From Dendrobium chrysotoxum (lineage: Eukaryota; Streptophyta; Magnoliopsida; Asparagales; Orchidaceae): DNA of 64,000 nucleotides. The notes beneath the pieces were generated by a model. The model had not been told where the DNA came from, searched no databases, and was given only the letters and a program-made list of their open reading frames with translations. Below, piece by piece: positions 1-10,439 of the stretch (position 1 is its first letter; the number at the start of each line of letters is the position of its first letter). Position numbers and translations under genes: made by a program. The DNA lies in contig CM034300.1 in the NCBI GenBank assembly GCA_019925795.1, positions 39,179,135-39,243,134 on the forward strand, in the 5' to 3' direction.

Positions 1-47
1 CTCGATCCTCTATGATGGGCATATTCCCACAGACCATCATATGATCT
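1..47. repeat. Left piece of 51-bp tandem array
   Basis: The sequence matches the unit seen at 18081-18441 (GATCCTCTATGATGGGCATAT and so on). It ends in GATCT, which is the duplicated target of the copia element that starts at 48. This piece and the array at 18076 were one array before that insertion. Confidence 0.85.
43..47. repeat. Target site duplication GATCT (left) of element B
   Basis: GATCT lies directly before the LTR start TGTTGC at 48. The same five bases follow the LTR end CTTTCA at 18076-18080. Five-bp duplications are normal for Ty1/copia integrase. This fixes both outer ends of element B. Confidence 0.9.
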
Positions 48-445
48 TGTTGCAAATCTGGGCCCAAATAGAGTGATTTTGATGATAACAAATATTACTG
101 TTTCTTTACTACTACCATTATTGCATATTTGTTTTGTTTGCCCTGCTCACTAATGTTTTAGGTCAACAAGTTTACTTGGAATGTCAATCAGCTCAAGATC
201 AGGTATACTTGGATTGAGTCAACATGTAATTTCAATTCTATTAAATCTCTTACTTTTTCTTGAGTCAAATGTACTGTGATGGATCCTAAAGCTAAGTAAC
301 CTTGCACACACACACTCAGGGGGAGAAATTTGGTGAGTTAGAGTTTTTCTATTTTTGATCATATCGTACAGGACGATTACAATCGTCCTGGACGATCAGT
401 TAAAAATATAAACCTTAATTAGGACATCCCTGGTAATTAAGTTTG
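48..445 (+). repeat. 5' LTR of element B, part 1 (before the LINE)
   Basis: It aligns with the start of the 3' LTR at 16268: TGTTGCAAATCTGG, the TTTTGATGATAACAAATATT block, the CACACACAC...GGGGGAGAAATTTGG block, and the first dyad pair at about 367-400. It stops at GGTAATTAAGTTTG, where the 3' LTR copy continues with CTTAACTAATCAT. That break is the LINE insertion point. Confidence 0.9.
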
Positions 446-538
446 ATAACCCATTGTTTCTATTTAGATCTCTTTTTTAAATTTATAATTTCATTTTTTT
501 AATTCTCATGTTCGTCATGCTTTAAGCTCTATTTTTGT

Positions 539-1460
539 AGGCCACTTCAAACGGATCAAGCCACTGCCTCTCGTTCAAGGCCTTCGATGGCTAGGATTCC
601 TGTGGAATTGGACATCACTAAAAAGCATCCTAAAGATATTTGGCTTGGTTCTAAAAATTCTGGGTATTTATAAAGGTTGATTTTGAAAATGTTCCAGATT
701 TTTGTTTACATTGTAAAGTTTATTGTCATTCAATAAATGATTGTTTTGTTGCCCATCCTCAACTTAGAGAAATTAATGTGGCCCATAAAAATGTTGTTGG
801 ACAAATTGACGGCGAACCAGGTGTGCGTGGAGGTCATATGATCTATAAGGAAAAAGTTCAAAATGTTAATATGGAGGAACCAAAAGCTTTAGAGGATGAC
901 ATAGAGATTGGCACTTTAGATAACTCCATTAGGAGTGAAGGTTTGTCGGATAAAGAAGACAAAGATAATTTTGTGAATTCTATTGAGGGAAAAGCTTAAG
1001 TGGATGTGGGGGAGAATGGTGTAGGGGAGAAAATTTGGGATATGCTAAACCATATTATTACAGGCTCCTTGATGATCCAAGGAATGGAGAAGGATAACAT
1101 GGATGAGAAAGAATTATCACTTTGTCCAGAAAATGATCAAAATGATTGTGCTGTCAACCTAGTTAGTGAGGATAAGTGTGAAAGTTGCTCTGATCCTACT
1201 TCTAAAAATATTTAGATGACAGATGGGGATAAGATTGAGGATATGGAGGAAGGGGAAATCGAATCTCATGATACTTCTACTCTAATGGATTATCTTAGGG
1301 CTCCAATATTAACTCTATGTCTCTTCCCTCTAGCCAAGCTAATATTAATAAAGAAGGTTATACTTTTGTCTAAAAAAGAAGGGTAAGAATTCTAAGAATA
1401 TGTCTGGCATTAGCCCTAGGGTCACTAGAGCTGCTAACCAATCTATTAATGGTTAAGGCT
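539..1460 (+). pseudogene. LINE ORF1 remnant, nucleic-acid binding gag-like protein
   Basis: The reading frame entered at 539 gives RPLQTDQAT..RSRPSMARI, VELDITKKHPKDIWLG, then VDFENVPDFCLHC and a CX2CX4HX4C knuckle (CLHC..CHSINDC, about 690-740). This is the usual C-terminal part of plant LINE ORF1 (DUF4283/zf-CCHC_4 type proteins that bind the element's RNA). The acidic, low-conservation tail continues in pieces at 778-999 and 1000-1215. Stops at about 676, 997 and 1213 and a frameshift before the knuckle inactivate it. The usual N-terminal domain of about 200 residues is missing. Confidence 0.75.
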
Positions 1461-1479
1461 CTTGTGTGGAATAATAGGG

Positions 1480-2228
1480 TGTGGGTTGTTCTCTATATTA
1501 GGATAGAGTTAACAATTTATGTAGGATCTATGATATCCAAATTCTTGTTTTAATTGAACTTTTAATTTCTGCTGTTAAATTAGATTATGTTCGCATTAAA
1601 TTGGGTTTTGATTTTTCTTTTGGCAATTGTATGAATAAAATTTTGATATTTTGGAAATGCTCTATGTCTTTAGATATTATTATGGATTTGCCTCAATTGA
1701 TCCATACTAACATTAATTTTAATCAAGTATCCTGTTATGCTTCCTTTGTCTATGCTTCTTGTTATAGATTAGGTAGGAAAACTCTTTGGGATCAGCTTAC
1801 TGACTTCTCTTCCTCTGTTAATACCCCCTAATTAGTTGGGGGGAGGGGGGGGGGGGGGGGGGGGGGTGGATTTTAACTTTATTACTAGTGCTTCTGAAAT
1901 AGTTGGACGTTACCCTCCTAATTATCAAGCTATGGAGGACTTTAATGACATTATCATGAATTGTAATCTTCATGGCATCAATAATTTTGGCAATGTTTTC
2001 ACTTGGAATAAGGGTATTATGTGGCAGAGACTCGATCGTATTCTTTTTAATAATTCTAGGATCTCTACTTTCCAATCAACTCACATTCATCATTTAACTA
2101 GAATTCTTTCCGATCATTTGCCTTTGTTGTTAAGTATTACTAGGAATAGTGTTAACAATTTTCAACCCCTTAGAATCCAAAATATGTGGCTTTTATATGA
2201 CACTTTTTTTAAATATTATTCAAAGTAA
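1480..2228 (+). pseudogene. LINE ORF2 endonuclease domain (AP-endonuclease-like), broken
   Basis: The N-terminal part reads as a degraded endonuclease (LCRIYDIQILVLIE at about 1515-1560, then FWKCSMSLDI and ASFVYASC). The C-terminal part at 1836-2228 carries DFNFITSASEIVG, FTWNKGIMWQRLDRILFN and LSDHLPLLLSI, the normal GDFN, WN..RLDR and SDH blocks of the L1 endonuclease that nicks target DNA. A long G-run at 1838-1866 sits exactly where the GGDFN codons should be and changes frame. Inactive. Confidence 0.85.
1838..1866 (+). repeat. Poly-G tract inside the endonuclease GDFN motif
   Basis: Twenty-nine positions are G except for one A at 1844, followed by TGGATTTTAAC. It apparently grew from the run of glycine codons of the GGDFN motif. 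Length may be unreliable because such runs are hard to sequence. Confidence 0.8.
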
Positions 2229-3950
2229 CTGGAAAGCTCCCCTTTTCCCTTATGATAATGCTGTTGGTATGAATCGGCTTTGGTTTAAACTTAAACGCCT
2301 TAAACAAAAACTAGCCTGGTGGAATAAATGTACTTTCATGAATATTTTTACTAGTATTGTGATTACTGAAAAAGATGTGGAGAATGCTGATTTGGCCTAT
2401 ATGCAGGACACTTATTTTGAGAATTTATCTATTTTAAGTGAAACTAAGATGACTATTCAAGCTCCAGGAAAAGAAAAAAGTTTATTGGAGGCAAAAAGCT
2501 TCTTCGAAGTTCCTTGTGGAACGTGACCGTAATACATCCTTTTTTCATAATCTTGCTAATCATAACAAGGCGAGTAGGCAAATTCATAAGGTCAATTCCC
2601 CTGATGGTTCTATTATTGAAAACCTTGATTTAATTTATGCTTCCGGTATTGAGTACTTTGAAAAAGCTTTTAATAAAGATTTTAGTCCAGATTTAAACAT
2701 TGATTTCTCAATTATTCCTTCTCATATTTCAGAGGATGATAATTTATTGTTGACTCAAATTCCTTTTAAGAAGGAAATTTGGCAAACTTTGAAAGATATG
2801 AACTCTGATTTTGTTGCTAGTCCTGATGGCTTCACTACTAAATTATTTCAGAAAACTTGGGAGATTATTAAAGATGACCTTATTAATGTTATGGGCAATC
2901 CTATACTTAAATTTTTTACTTCTACTTCTATTGCTTTAATTCCTAAATCTAATGCTATTAATTTTTGATATAATTATAACCCTATCAAATTATGTACTTT
3001 CTTTAATAAACTTATTGCCAATATTTTTATGGGGATGCTTGCTTTGATTCTTCCTAATATTATTCAAAGGAACAAACAGGGTTCGTTAAAAGTAGTTCAA
3101 TATTTGATAATGTTTTACTCACTCAAGAATTAGTTCATGATTTGCAGACTAAGGTTACTGATGGTAATATTTAATTTTAAAGTGGATATTACTAAAGCTT
3201 ATGATAATCTTAACTGGAAATTTCTTTATACTATTTTAAGCAGCTTGGCTTTAATATGCAATTTATTAAACTGATTAAGAATAGCATTGAGCATTGCTTC
3301 TTTTTTGTTATGATTAATGGTAAGGCATATGGGCATTTCAAGTCTTCTCATGGTCTTAGACAAGGAGATCCTTTATCTTCTACGCTTTTCATTATTGCTA
3401 TTGGATTCTTATCAAGGGGTATCAATAATCTCTTTAGGATGCATCCTAACCATCAGTTTAGAACTATTAGTGGCTTTTCGATTTCCCATTTGAGCTTTGC
3501 TAGCGATTTTATTATTTTCTCTAATGGTTCTATTAAATTCTTTCATATTTTTTCAATTTTCTAAAGAAGTTTCAGCATGCTAGTGCTTTAATTATTAACC
3601 TTGTAAAAAGTTGGTTTATCCCTACTAATTCTATATCTACTACCATGATCAATAATATTGAGAGGAAATTTGGTTTAACTAAAAGTAATTTACCTTTGAA
3701 GTATTTGGATGCCCCTCTTTACAAGGGTAAAAAACACTCTCATTTATTTGAAGATATTTTTACTACTATTCATAAAAAACTTTCTTCGTGGGCTTTTAAT
3801 TTTCATTTTTATGGTGGTAGGCTTGTTCTTATCAAACATGTTCTTTTTTCCATTCCTATTTATTTGCTTCATACTATTTGCCCAACTTTAAATGTTTATA
3901 GTAGAATGGAGGTTTTATTTAATAAATTCCTTTGGGGCGCATAGAATGAC
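2229..3950 (+). pseudogene. LINE ORF2 reverse transcriptase domain, broken
   Basis: Fragments in all three frames give the plant L1 RT in order: linker with WWNKCTFMNIF (about 2318), RDRNTSFFHNLANHNKASRQI (2522-2590), DGFTTKLFQKTWEII (2824-2870), IALIPKSN (2935), GLRQGDPLSSTLFIIAI (3353-3403), HLSFASDFIIFSNGS (3487-3532) and PLKYLDAPLYKGKK (3693-3735). The catalytic FADD box reads FASD, so one metal-binding aspartate is lost. The protein would copy the LINE RNA at a nicked target. Confidence 0.88.
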
Positions 3951-4770
3951 AAAAGTGCTATTATATGGGGCTCTTGGACTAATTTCTCGAGAGCTATTGA
4001 AGAGGGGAGATTAGGTTTTAAAACATTCAAGGATATGGTCACTACCTTTTCTAATAATTGTGGTTTGCCTTTAGAGCTAAGAAGAGTTTGTGGGCTAAGT
4101 TCATGGTCTCCAAGTATTGTATTGGGAATCATCCTCTGGTTTGTGCTTTCAAATAGGGAGGGAGCTAGAAAGATTATGTAATATTATGTGGAAAGCCGAA
4201 CAAGTCATTCAATGGGGTATGGGAGCTAGTAATATTTTTTTTGGCAAGATAACTGGTTGGGTAATTTTTCTATTGACAATCTTTTACACGCTCACTCCAC
4301 TTCTGCTTGCAAAGTTAAAGATTTCATTACTAATGGTAATTGGAATATTATTTTACTTACTAATAATGTGCCAGATTTTATTATACCTTTAATTCTTAAT
4401 ATCTCTATTCATCAGGAGAATGAGGATTGTATTTTGTTCAATCAATCTAATGATGGTAAATTTGCTATTAAATAGGTTTGGAACTCCATTAGGCAAAGGT
4501 TTACTAAAGATTCTCTTTATTCTGCTTTTCGGAATGCTAATATCCCTCCTTCTTATTCTTTTCTCTTATGGAGGATTTTGCACAACTATTTGCCTTTGGA
4601 CTCTATTTTAATTCGTAAAGGATTTGCATTGTTTCCAAATGTCAATATTGTTACCATATTGAGAATATAAATCATGTGCTCATTCGGGGACCTATTACCA
4701 TAAAAGTTTGGTTGAGCTTTGATAACATGTTTAATGTGCTTTCTTCTACTACGTATAACTCGTTGCAAAC
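3951..4770 (+). pseudogene. LINE ORF2 C-terminal connection and zinc-binding reverse transcriptase region, decayed
   Basis: Fragments such as AIIWGSWTNFSRAIEEGRLGF (about 3959-4020), VWNSIRQRF (about 4476) and PPSYSFLLWRILHNYLPLDSI (about 4545-4608) match the region between RT and RNase H of plant LINEs (zf-RVT type). Cysteines of the zinc site are not clearly retained. Several stops and frame changes. Confidence 0.7.
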
Positions 4771-4959
4771 CTTCTTAAGGATTGGTTCATTCTTGCTAAA
4801 GGTCATATTAGGAATATTCTCCTTATCATCATTTGTTGGTTTTTATGGAGCAGTAGAAACGATTCTAAACATGAGGAAATTAGGATGAATGCTTTAAGTG
4901 TTATTTCTAAATTAAGAACAAAATTTATCAATTGTTTGTTTCAAATTTACTAATGCTGA

Positions 4960-5460
4960 TTCCTTTAATGGTTGTCACCATGTTGCTTGTGAGTTTGGTT
5001 TGAATTTTTGGTCTCACTCCTTCAGGATAAAGATAGAGGAATTTACTGGAAGAAACCTTTAGAGGGTTGTTTTAAGCTTAACACTAACAGCTCCTGAAAT
5101 AATTTGGAAGCTGGTTGTGGTGGCACTATTAGGGATTTTAATGGTTTTGTGATTGTTGCTTTTGCGGGTCCTTCCTCTGCTAACAATGCTATTAAAGCTA
5201 AAATTAAGAGTCTCTTGCGTGACATTCAACTTTGCGTTTTCTTAGGTATCACTAATATTTGTATTGAAGTAGATGTTATGCTCTTGATTCATTATCTTAA
5301 TGGTAATATTTCGGTCAACTCAGAAAATTTCTATATGTTAAGAGATATTAAACATTGTCTTTTTTTATTACTTATTCGATTACTCATATTTTGCGTGAGG
5401 GTAATGCTGTTGTCGATGCCCTTGCTAAAATGAGTTGTTCTTTATCAGGTTTTATTAAAT
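4960..5460 (+). pseudogene. LINE RNase H domain remnant
   Basis: The frame at 5104-5433 has EAGCGGTIRDFNGFVIVAFAG, then CVFLGITNICIEVDVMLLIHYLNG, the core of plant LINE-type RNase H. The expected first catalytic aspartate (NTDGS) reads NTNSS (about 5080) and the glutamate of the AE motif reads K, so it would be inactive. The tail LREGNAVVDALAKM is recognisable at about 5390-5430 after a frame change. Confidence 0.78.
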
Positions 5461-7117
5461 TCTCTTAACTGTCTTTACCTAGGGAGGTTAGAGGTTTGGC
5501 AAGATTAGATCATTGTGGCCTCGCTTATTTTCATTTTAATTAGTCTGGTTTTTTGTGAGTAATGTTATTTTGTTTCTCTGACTCCTTTCGTTTGTTGGTG
5601 GGTTTGATGATTTTCTTCTTTAACCTTTCTTTGTGGCTTTTGGTGAGTGGCATCAACTTGATTTTCTTGCTTGTTCTTTGGAAGTTTCGGTCCCATGCTG
5701 TTGGGTGTGGCTGGAAGGATCTTTGTTTAATTAAGGTCAATCTTGTCTTCGTTGTGTTTCATTAGGCTAGCTTTGTTTCCTTTCTGAGAAAGGATTTATT
5801 GTTTTCCTTATATCTTTCTACAAGGAGTGGTCAGTTGTGGTTAGGTGTGAATTATGTATTGGTTTTAACTCTAGTGATGCCCAGTTATTTCTTTATTTTA
5901 ATACTTTGGATTTAGAGGTATCGAAAATAATGGTTTGGGTTTGAGCTATGACTGGATTCTTTGGTATTCGGATTTGAAACTTCTAGATGCTCTTCTTTTC
6001 CCTGGGCCTACTTTTTGGGGATGTTTTGTTATATCAATGTCTTAATGTTAATTTTTTTTGGCCTTATAGATGGTAACACTGGTTGGGATTATAAGTGGCC
6101 TTCTTGGAAAGGCTGGTTTGGCTGGAATTTCCTATTGATTATCGACCTCTAGATTTTGATTACTGGGTCTTCCTTATTTCTGGGTGGGTGGCTTGGGAAT
6201 TTGTTAATTGCTGTCACGATCAGAAAACTTCACATCTATTGTCAGTATGTTGTTGTTATTTCTAACATCTTTTGCATATTTTAGGTGTGCAAGCATGCAT
6301 TTGGGAGGAGAATGGAGTGGCAATTGGGTTCTACTGATGACAACAATACATTTACTACATTCCTAAGCTCTACCACCCAACTATTTACTTTTCCAATTTT
6401 TTGGTTTGGTTTTCTCACCTCAGTTGGTGTATCTTTTCTATTTGGGATGTTAATATTATTAAGGATTTTGGTTTGTGTGTTGGGTGCTCTTGGTGTGAGG
6501 ATTATTTCAATACTTACTTAACTACTATCAATAGAACCTTTGCTGCGTGGAACTGGAATCCGTTGCTTGTTGTATTTAGATTCTCTATTGGCTGCTTGTT
6601 GAGGAGTAGGTTGTCTAGATGGATTCTTTGTGCTGATTCTAGTCTTTTCTAGAAATTGTGGTATTCAAATTACTTATATTTGAAAGAAATTTTTTTGATG
6701 GATGTTAACAGGTTATTCTATGCTGTTGATTAAAGGGTATCCTACACCTACATTTTGTATATGTTTAATTGGAATCATTTGTTAGCTTTGTTATGTATGT
6801 TTTGTCTTTGCAGTTATTATATCTTACAGGTCTGGTGGACAAAATATTTTGTGGCCAAGCTGATTAATTTTTGTAGGAAGCGTATGCTGAAAAACTACTC
6901 TCTGGCCTTCCTTTTTTGGGTGCTGTCTACTTGTTGCCCTAGAATGTTATTAGGGATTTGCATATTTCGTAGATTAGGGGACCTTTGGCTATTAGGTTTT
7001 TCTTTAACTTTTTCTGTAGCTCTGTCGAGCAGTAGTCAGCTAAAGGTCCCCTTTAAGGATCTTGTACTTCTTTTGACTATTAACGCATAGGCCCCCTTGT
7101 AAGTTTCCCCTAAAAAA
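5461..7117 (+). other. LINE 3' region, T-rich, no gene
   Basis: About 1.65 kb rich in T and TTGG on this strand, without a recognised domain. Small ORFs here are chance. It ends in CCCCTAAAAAAAAG, the short A-tail of the LINE. I treat it as the LINE 3' untranslated region. Confidence 0.6.
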
Positions 7118-7136
7118 AAGATTGCTTATCTAATCA

Positions 7137-7704
7137 TCTTGGACGATTGGGATCGTACAGGACGATCAATACAGATAGAGACAAACAACCGCCAATCATA
7201 ATTTAGGTAAGATTTTTTAATTCAAAATTTATTTTTAACGTACAGGACGATCCATATCGTACTAGATGATTCATTACAATCATGCCTAAAATAATTCTAT
7301 TAAGATACTAATTATTGTTAGATTGATCAATCATATCGTACAGGACAATCTACGTAGATCGTCCTGGATGATCTTTTATATTTCATAGGACGATCCCTAT
7401 CATCCAATATATAACCATTATTTTCTTCTAATCGTCCAGGCAATCATCTTAGACATCCTGAGAGGTTTGTGAGACGATTTATCAATTTCTACCCATCTTG
7501 AACTAATCATCCAGAGTATCATCCTGGATGTCCTGAGATTGGTGCGGGACGATATATCGATTGCCACCCATATTGAACTAATCATCCCAGACGATCGAAT
7601 AATCATCCCGGACGATCTGTACAAAATACTTCTACTGATCGTATAGAGCAAAGGTGATCGTCCTGGCTGAAAGGGTTGTTTTGTACTAATCATACAGGAC
7701 GATC
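7137..7704 (+). promoter_or_regulatory. U3 dyad array of element B 5' LTR
   Basis: At least a dozen full or half dyads of the type ATCGTCC/ATCGTAC-N-GGACGAT lie between the LINE end and the TATA-like box, plus a pair at about 367-400 on the other side of the LINE. Examples are at 7137-7170, 7248-7282, 7331-7374 and 7590-7620. Spacers here are mostly 4 bp (centres 19 bp apart), against 6 bp in elements D and F. Many CG steps have become CA or TG. Confidence 0.8.
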
Positions 7705-7745
7705 TTTAACACAAAATTAAAAATTAGGGCTTTTTTAGAAGCCTC

Positions 7746-7754
7746 CTATTTAAC
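7746..7754 (+). promoter_or_regulatory. Putative TATA box of 5' LTR, element B
   Basis: CTATTTAAC lies directly after the dyad array and before the transcribed leader. The 3' LTR has CTATTTAAG at 17313-17321, and element F has CCTATAAAAG at the same place. Position conserved, sequence weak. Confidence 0.55.
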
Positions 7755-7976
7755 TTCTCTTAATTGCTTTTTAGAAAACCTTTTGATGTTGTTCTGACAT
7801 AAAAGGGCTTAGAGAAGGAGAAGGATAGTTTTGGAGAGAGAGAGAGAGAGAATCTTGTGAGGGGGAATTTGTGAGGGGATTCACAAAGGTTACTCCAAGT
7901 AAGGATTCGATCGTCTTCTTCAATCTTCATCCTTAGTTCCTTGGTGGCTCTATGGAGATGATAATCAATATCAAAC

Positions 7977-8170
7977 CCAGGTTCTTTGCCTACTCAATGA
8001 GGGAGTAAAAGAATTGTCAGGTTCTCTGCCTACTCCAGGAGGGAGTAAAAGGATTGTCAGGTTCTCTGCATACTCCAGGAGGGAGTAAAAGGATTCAAGG
8101 TTCTCTGCCTCACCCGGTCGGTGGAACAATTTTGTAAGGTCTTCTACACCTTGATGTGGGGGCAAAAGGA
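7977..8170 (+). repeat. Leader hairpin repeats (40-bp units) in R/U5 of element B
   Basis: Four units begin with a GGTTCTCTGCC-like box and each is followed by a short inverted repeat: TACTC..GAGTA (unit 1), TACTCC-AGGA-GGGAGTA (units 2 and 3) and CACC-CGGTC-GGTG (unit 4). Units 1-3 have a 40-bp period. Matching arrays with other stem sequences are at 17540-17720, 19876-20060, 23685-23830, 42565-42740 and 52495-52650. Confidence 0.8.
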
Positions 8171-8461
8171 GAGACACTAATTGATTAGTGTAATACTTGG
8201 AAAGAAGGTTTTCGAGGAGTGGATGTATGTCAGATTTGACTGAATCACTATAAAATCTGGTGTGTTCTTTCTTGTTACTTTTTTCACATATTTATTTCTG
8301 CACTTTTCTTTGATTTAATGTGTGATTGAAAACTCTGATTGTGTTTGTTATTATGAATTCTTTTTTTCTTCTGCATCAAGGGTTGTTATTTAATTTTAAA
8401 ATATTTAAAAAGATAAAAAAGATTTTTCTTTTTGTTTAAAAATTTTAAAAATACTTATTCA

Positions 8462-8515
8462 CCCCCCCCCCCCCACCACCCCCCCCCCACCCCCCCCCCA
8501 CCCCCCCCCCCCCCC
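8462..8515 (+). repeat. Poly-C tract near the 3' end of the 5' LTR
   Basis: A run of C broken by a few A. The 3' LTR copy has only a few bases here (ATTCATTCCCTCTTAGTTAG at about 18011), so the run expanded after insertion. The length may be an assembly artefact. Confidence 0.8.
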
Positions 8516-8575
8516 GTGTCTTGGTTAGCCTTGGGCTAGTTCTTTAAGGTTTTACAACCCTCACGAACTTTCAAG

Positions 8576-8587
8576 TGGTATCAAAGT
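8576..8587 (+). promoter_or_regulatory. Primer binding site, initiator Met tRNA (element B)
   Basis: TGGTATCAAAGT follows the 5' LTR after two bases. The plant initiator-Met tRNA site is TGGTATCAGAGC, as found intact in element F, so two bases differ. It would prime minus-strand DNA synthesis. Confidence 0.85.
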
Positions 8588-8631
8588 GGTATTCATAAAT
8601 TAAGTTCTAGAAAACTTTTGAATTTCGATCA

Positions 8632-10430
8632 ATGGCTAACTTTGGTAATCGTAACACTGCGGAAGGCTATTCAATTACTCGACCACCTCTATTTGGTAAT
8701 ATTCATTTTGATTTTTAGAAAACTCGCATGTCCACCTTTTTACAATCAATTGATTATCGCATGTAGATGCTAGTTAAGGAAGGATATGCTGCACCTTTTC
8801 ATCTTGTTGATGGCATAAAAACTAAAATCCCTTTTTCTGAATGGTCTTTAGATGATATAGATTTAGCACAACTTAATGCCAAATGTTTGAATTATTTCTT
8901 CTGTGCCTTAAAATATGAAGATTACATGCGTGTCTCTACTTGTACTCCTGGAAAAGAAATTATGGATAGATTATGCATAACTTATGAAGGAACAACTGAA
9001 ATTAAACAATCTAGGCTAAATATTTTACTTCATGATTATGAATTTTTTTGCATGAAACCACATGAATCAATTTTCGAAATGTGTACTAGGTTTACATAGA
9101 TTGATACTTCTTTGCATGCCTTAGTAAGAGAGCTTACGAATTATAAAAAAGTGAACAAAATTTTGAAAAGTTTACCTTCTCCTTATGATGCAAAAATTAC
9201 TTCCATTACTGAATCTAAGGATCTTAATGTTTATTCAATTGATAACTTACTTGGATCACTCATTGCTTATGACAAGCAATGAGTAACCAAAGGCAGCTTG
9301 ATGTAGGTGAGAAGAAAAAAAGAGAAAACTGTAGCCTTAATGGCTAATGATTCTGATACTGATTACTCTAGTTATGAAAATGATGTCATTGCTTTAATAA
9401 CTAGGCAATTAAAGAGCTTTTTAAGGAAAAAGTAAAAGCATCATCAGAAATAGAACAAGGGTAAAAATTATAAAAATACTAAGGTTTCTCCTGATGTTAT
9501 TTGTTTTGAATGCAAGAAGCCAGGGCATTTGAAGTCTGATTGCCAACACTTAAAGCTCACCTCAACAAGGAGAAGGGTGAAGAAAAACCTAAGTTCATGA
9601 AGGGCAAGCAAAGGACCCAAAAGGCTTTCTGGGCGGACTTAGCATCGGACTCCTTTAAAACTGAAGCTGAAGAGGAGGTAACTAACCTGTGCTTAATGGT
9701 TGATGAACATCTTGATCACTCTGATCAAGAGGAGGTATATGAGCTTACCTATGAATAATTGGTTGAAGTTTTTGAAAAGATTCATTCTTCATATAGGAAG
9801 CTTAAAAAGTTATATTCAAGCCTCAAATCTAATTTCTTAATTCTGTAGAATGAGCATGAATGCCTCAGGAAAGATCATTCCACTTTGGATAGCAATCATA
9901 TGGAATTATTAGATGAATTTGGTGATTTAAATAAAAAGCATTCTAATTTAACTACTGAGCATGATTCATTAAAAAAAATTACGTGTTGATTTAGAAAAAA
10001 GCTTTCAAAGAATTAAAAACTATTACATAAAATTTAGACAATAGTGAGCATACATTGAAACTAGAAGTGGCAAGCTATGAAAAAGCTAATGAGTTTCTAA
10101 GAGAAAAAATCATTGCATTAGAGAAAAATAAAACACCACCTTTACTCGAAGAGTTTTATAAACCATCAACAAAGCATGCATCATTCAAATCTTGGAAGAG
10201 GCACCATAACCTAAATATATTAGTAAACCCTTTTTCTGGTGTTAGATGTTTTTCTTATGTCATGTTAGGACATATCTCCAACACTTGCACCATTTACCAT
10301 AGAACACATTTGGTGTAGAGACCTAAAGTTTAAAATTCACAGCATAGCATACATGTATTTCATTCTTCTTTCCATAAGATGGTACCCAAATCTATTTGGG
10401 TTCCCAAATTTGACATCTGATGATTTTGTA
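8632..10430 (+). pseudogene. gag of copia element B, broken
   Basis: The start ATG at 8632 gives MANFGNRNTAEGYSITRPP, followed by the copia gag core (about 8767-9260: LNAKCLNYFFCALK, EIMDRLCITYEGT and SRLNILLHDYEFF). A first CCHC knuckle CFECKKPGHLKSDC lies at about 9508-9549. A long charged coiled-coil-like stretch follows (about 9540-10140), then a second knuckle at about 10240 with one Cys changed to Tyr (CFSYVMLGHISNTC). Two TGG to TAG stops lie near the start (about 8717 and 8764) and more follow. Gag would form the virus-like particle and bind RNA. Confidence 0.88.
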
Positions 10431-10439
10431 GGGGTGCTC

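Larger units (their letters stand above)
446..7117 (+). mobile_element. L1-type non-LTR retrotransposon (LINE), 5'-truncated, inserted in LTR of B
   Basis: About 6.7 kb. It holds a partial ORF1 with a CCHC knuckle, then endonuclease, reverse transcriptase, an RT-associated zinc region and RNase H in plant L1 order, and ends in a short A-run at 7112-7119. The flanks AAGTTTG (439-445) and AAGATTG (7118-7124) look like a target duplication with one mismatch. The uninterrupted LTR sequence at about 16650-16680 shows the empty site. ORF1 lacks its N-terminal part, so the copy is 5'-truncated. All ORFs are broken. Confidence 0.9.
7125..8573 (+). repeat. 5' LTR of element B, part 2
   Basis: It continues the LTR after the LINE and aligns with 16675-18075. 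It contains the second part of the U3 dyad array, a TATA-like CTATTTAAC at 7746, a GA run (about 7834-7852), the 40-bp hairpin repeats and a poly-C run. It ends TCACGAACTTTCA at 8573, two bases before the primer binding site. With part 1 it totals about 1.85 kb, close to the 1,808 bp of the 3' LTR. Confidence 0.9.

Noticed and set aside
5562..7090. Small membrane-protein-like ORFs rich in F, L and W
   Set aside because: They come from the T-rich and TTGG-rich 3' region of the LINE; hydrophobic readings are expected from such base composition.
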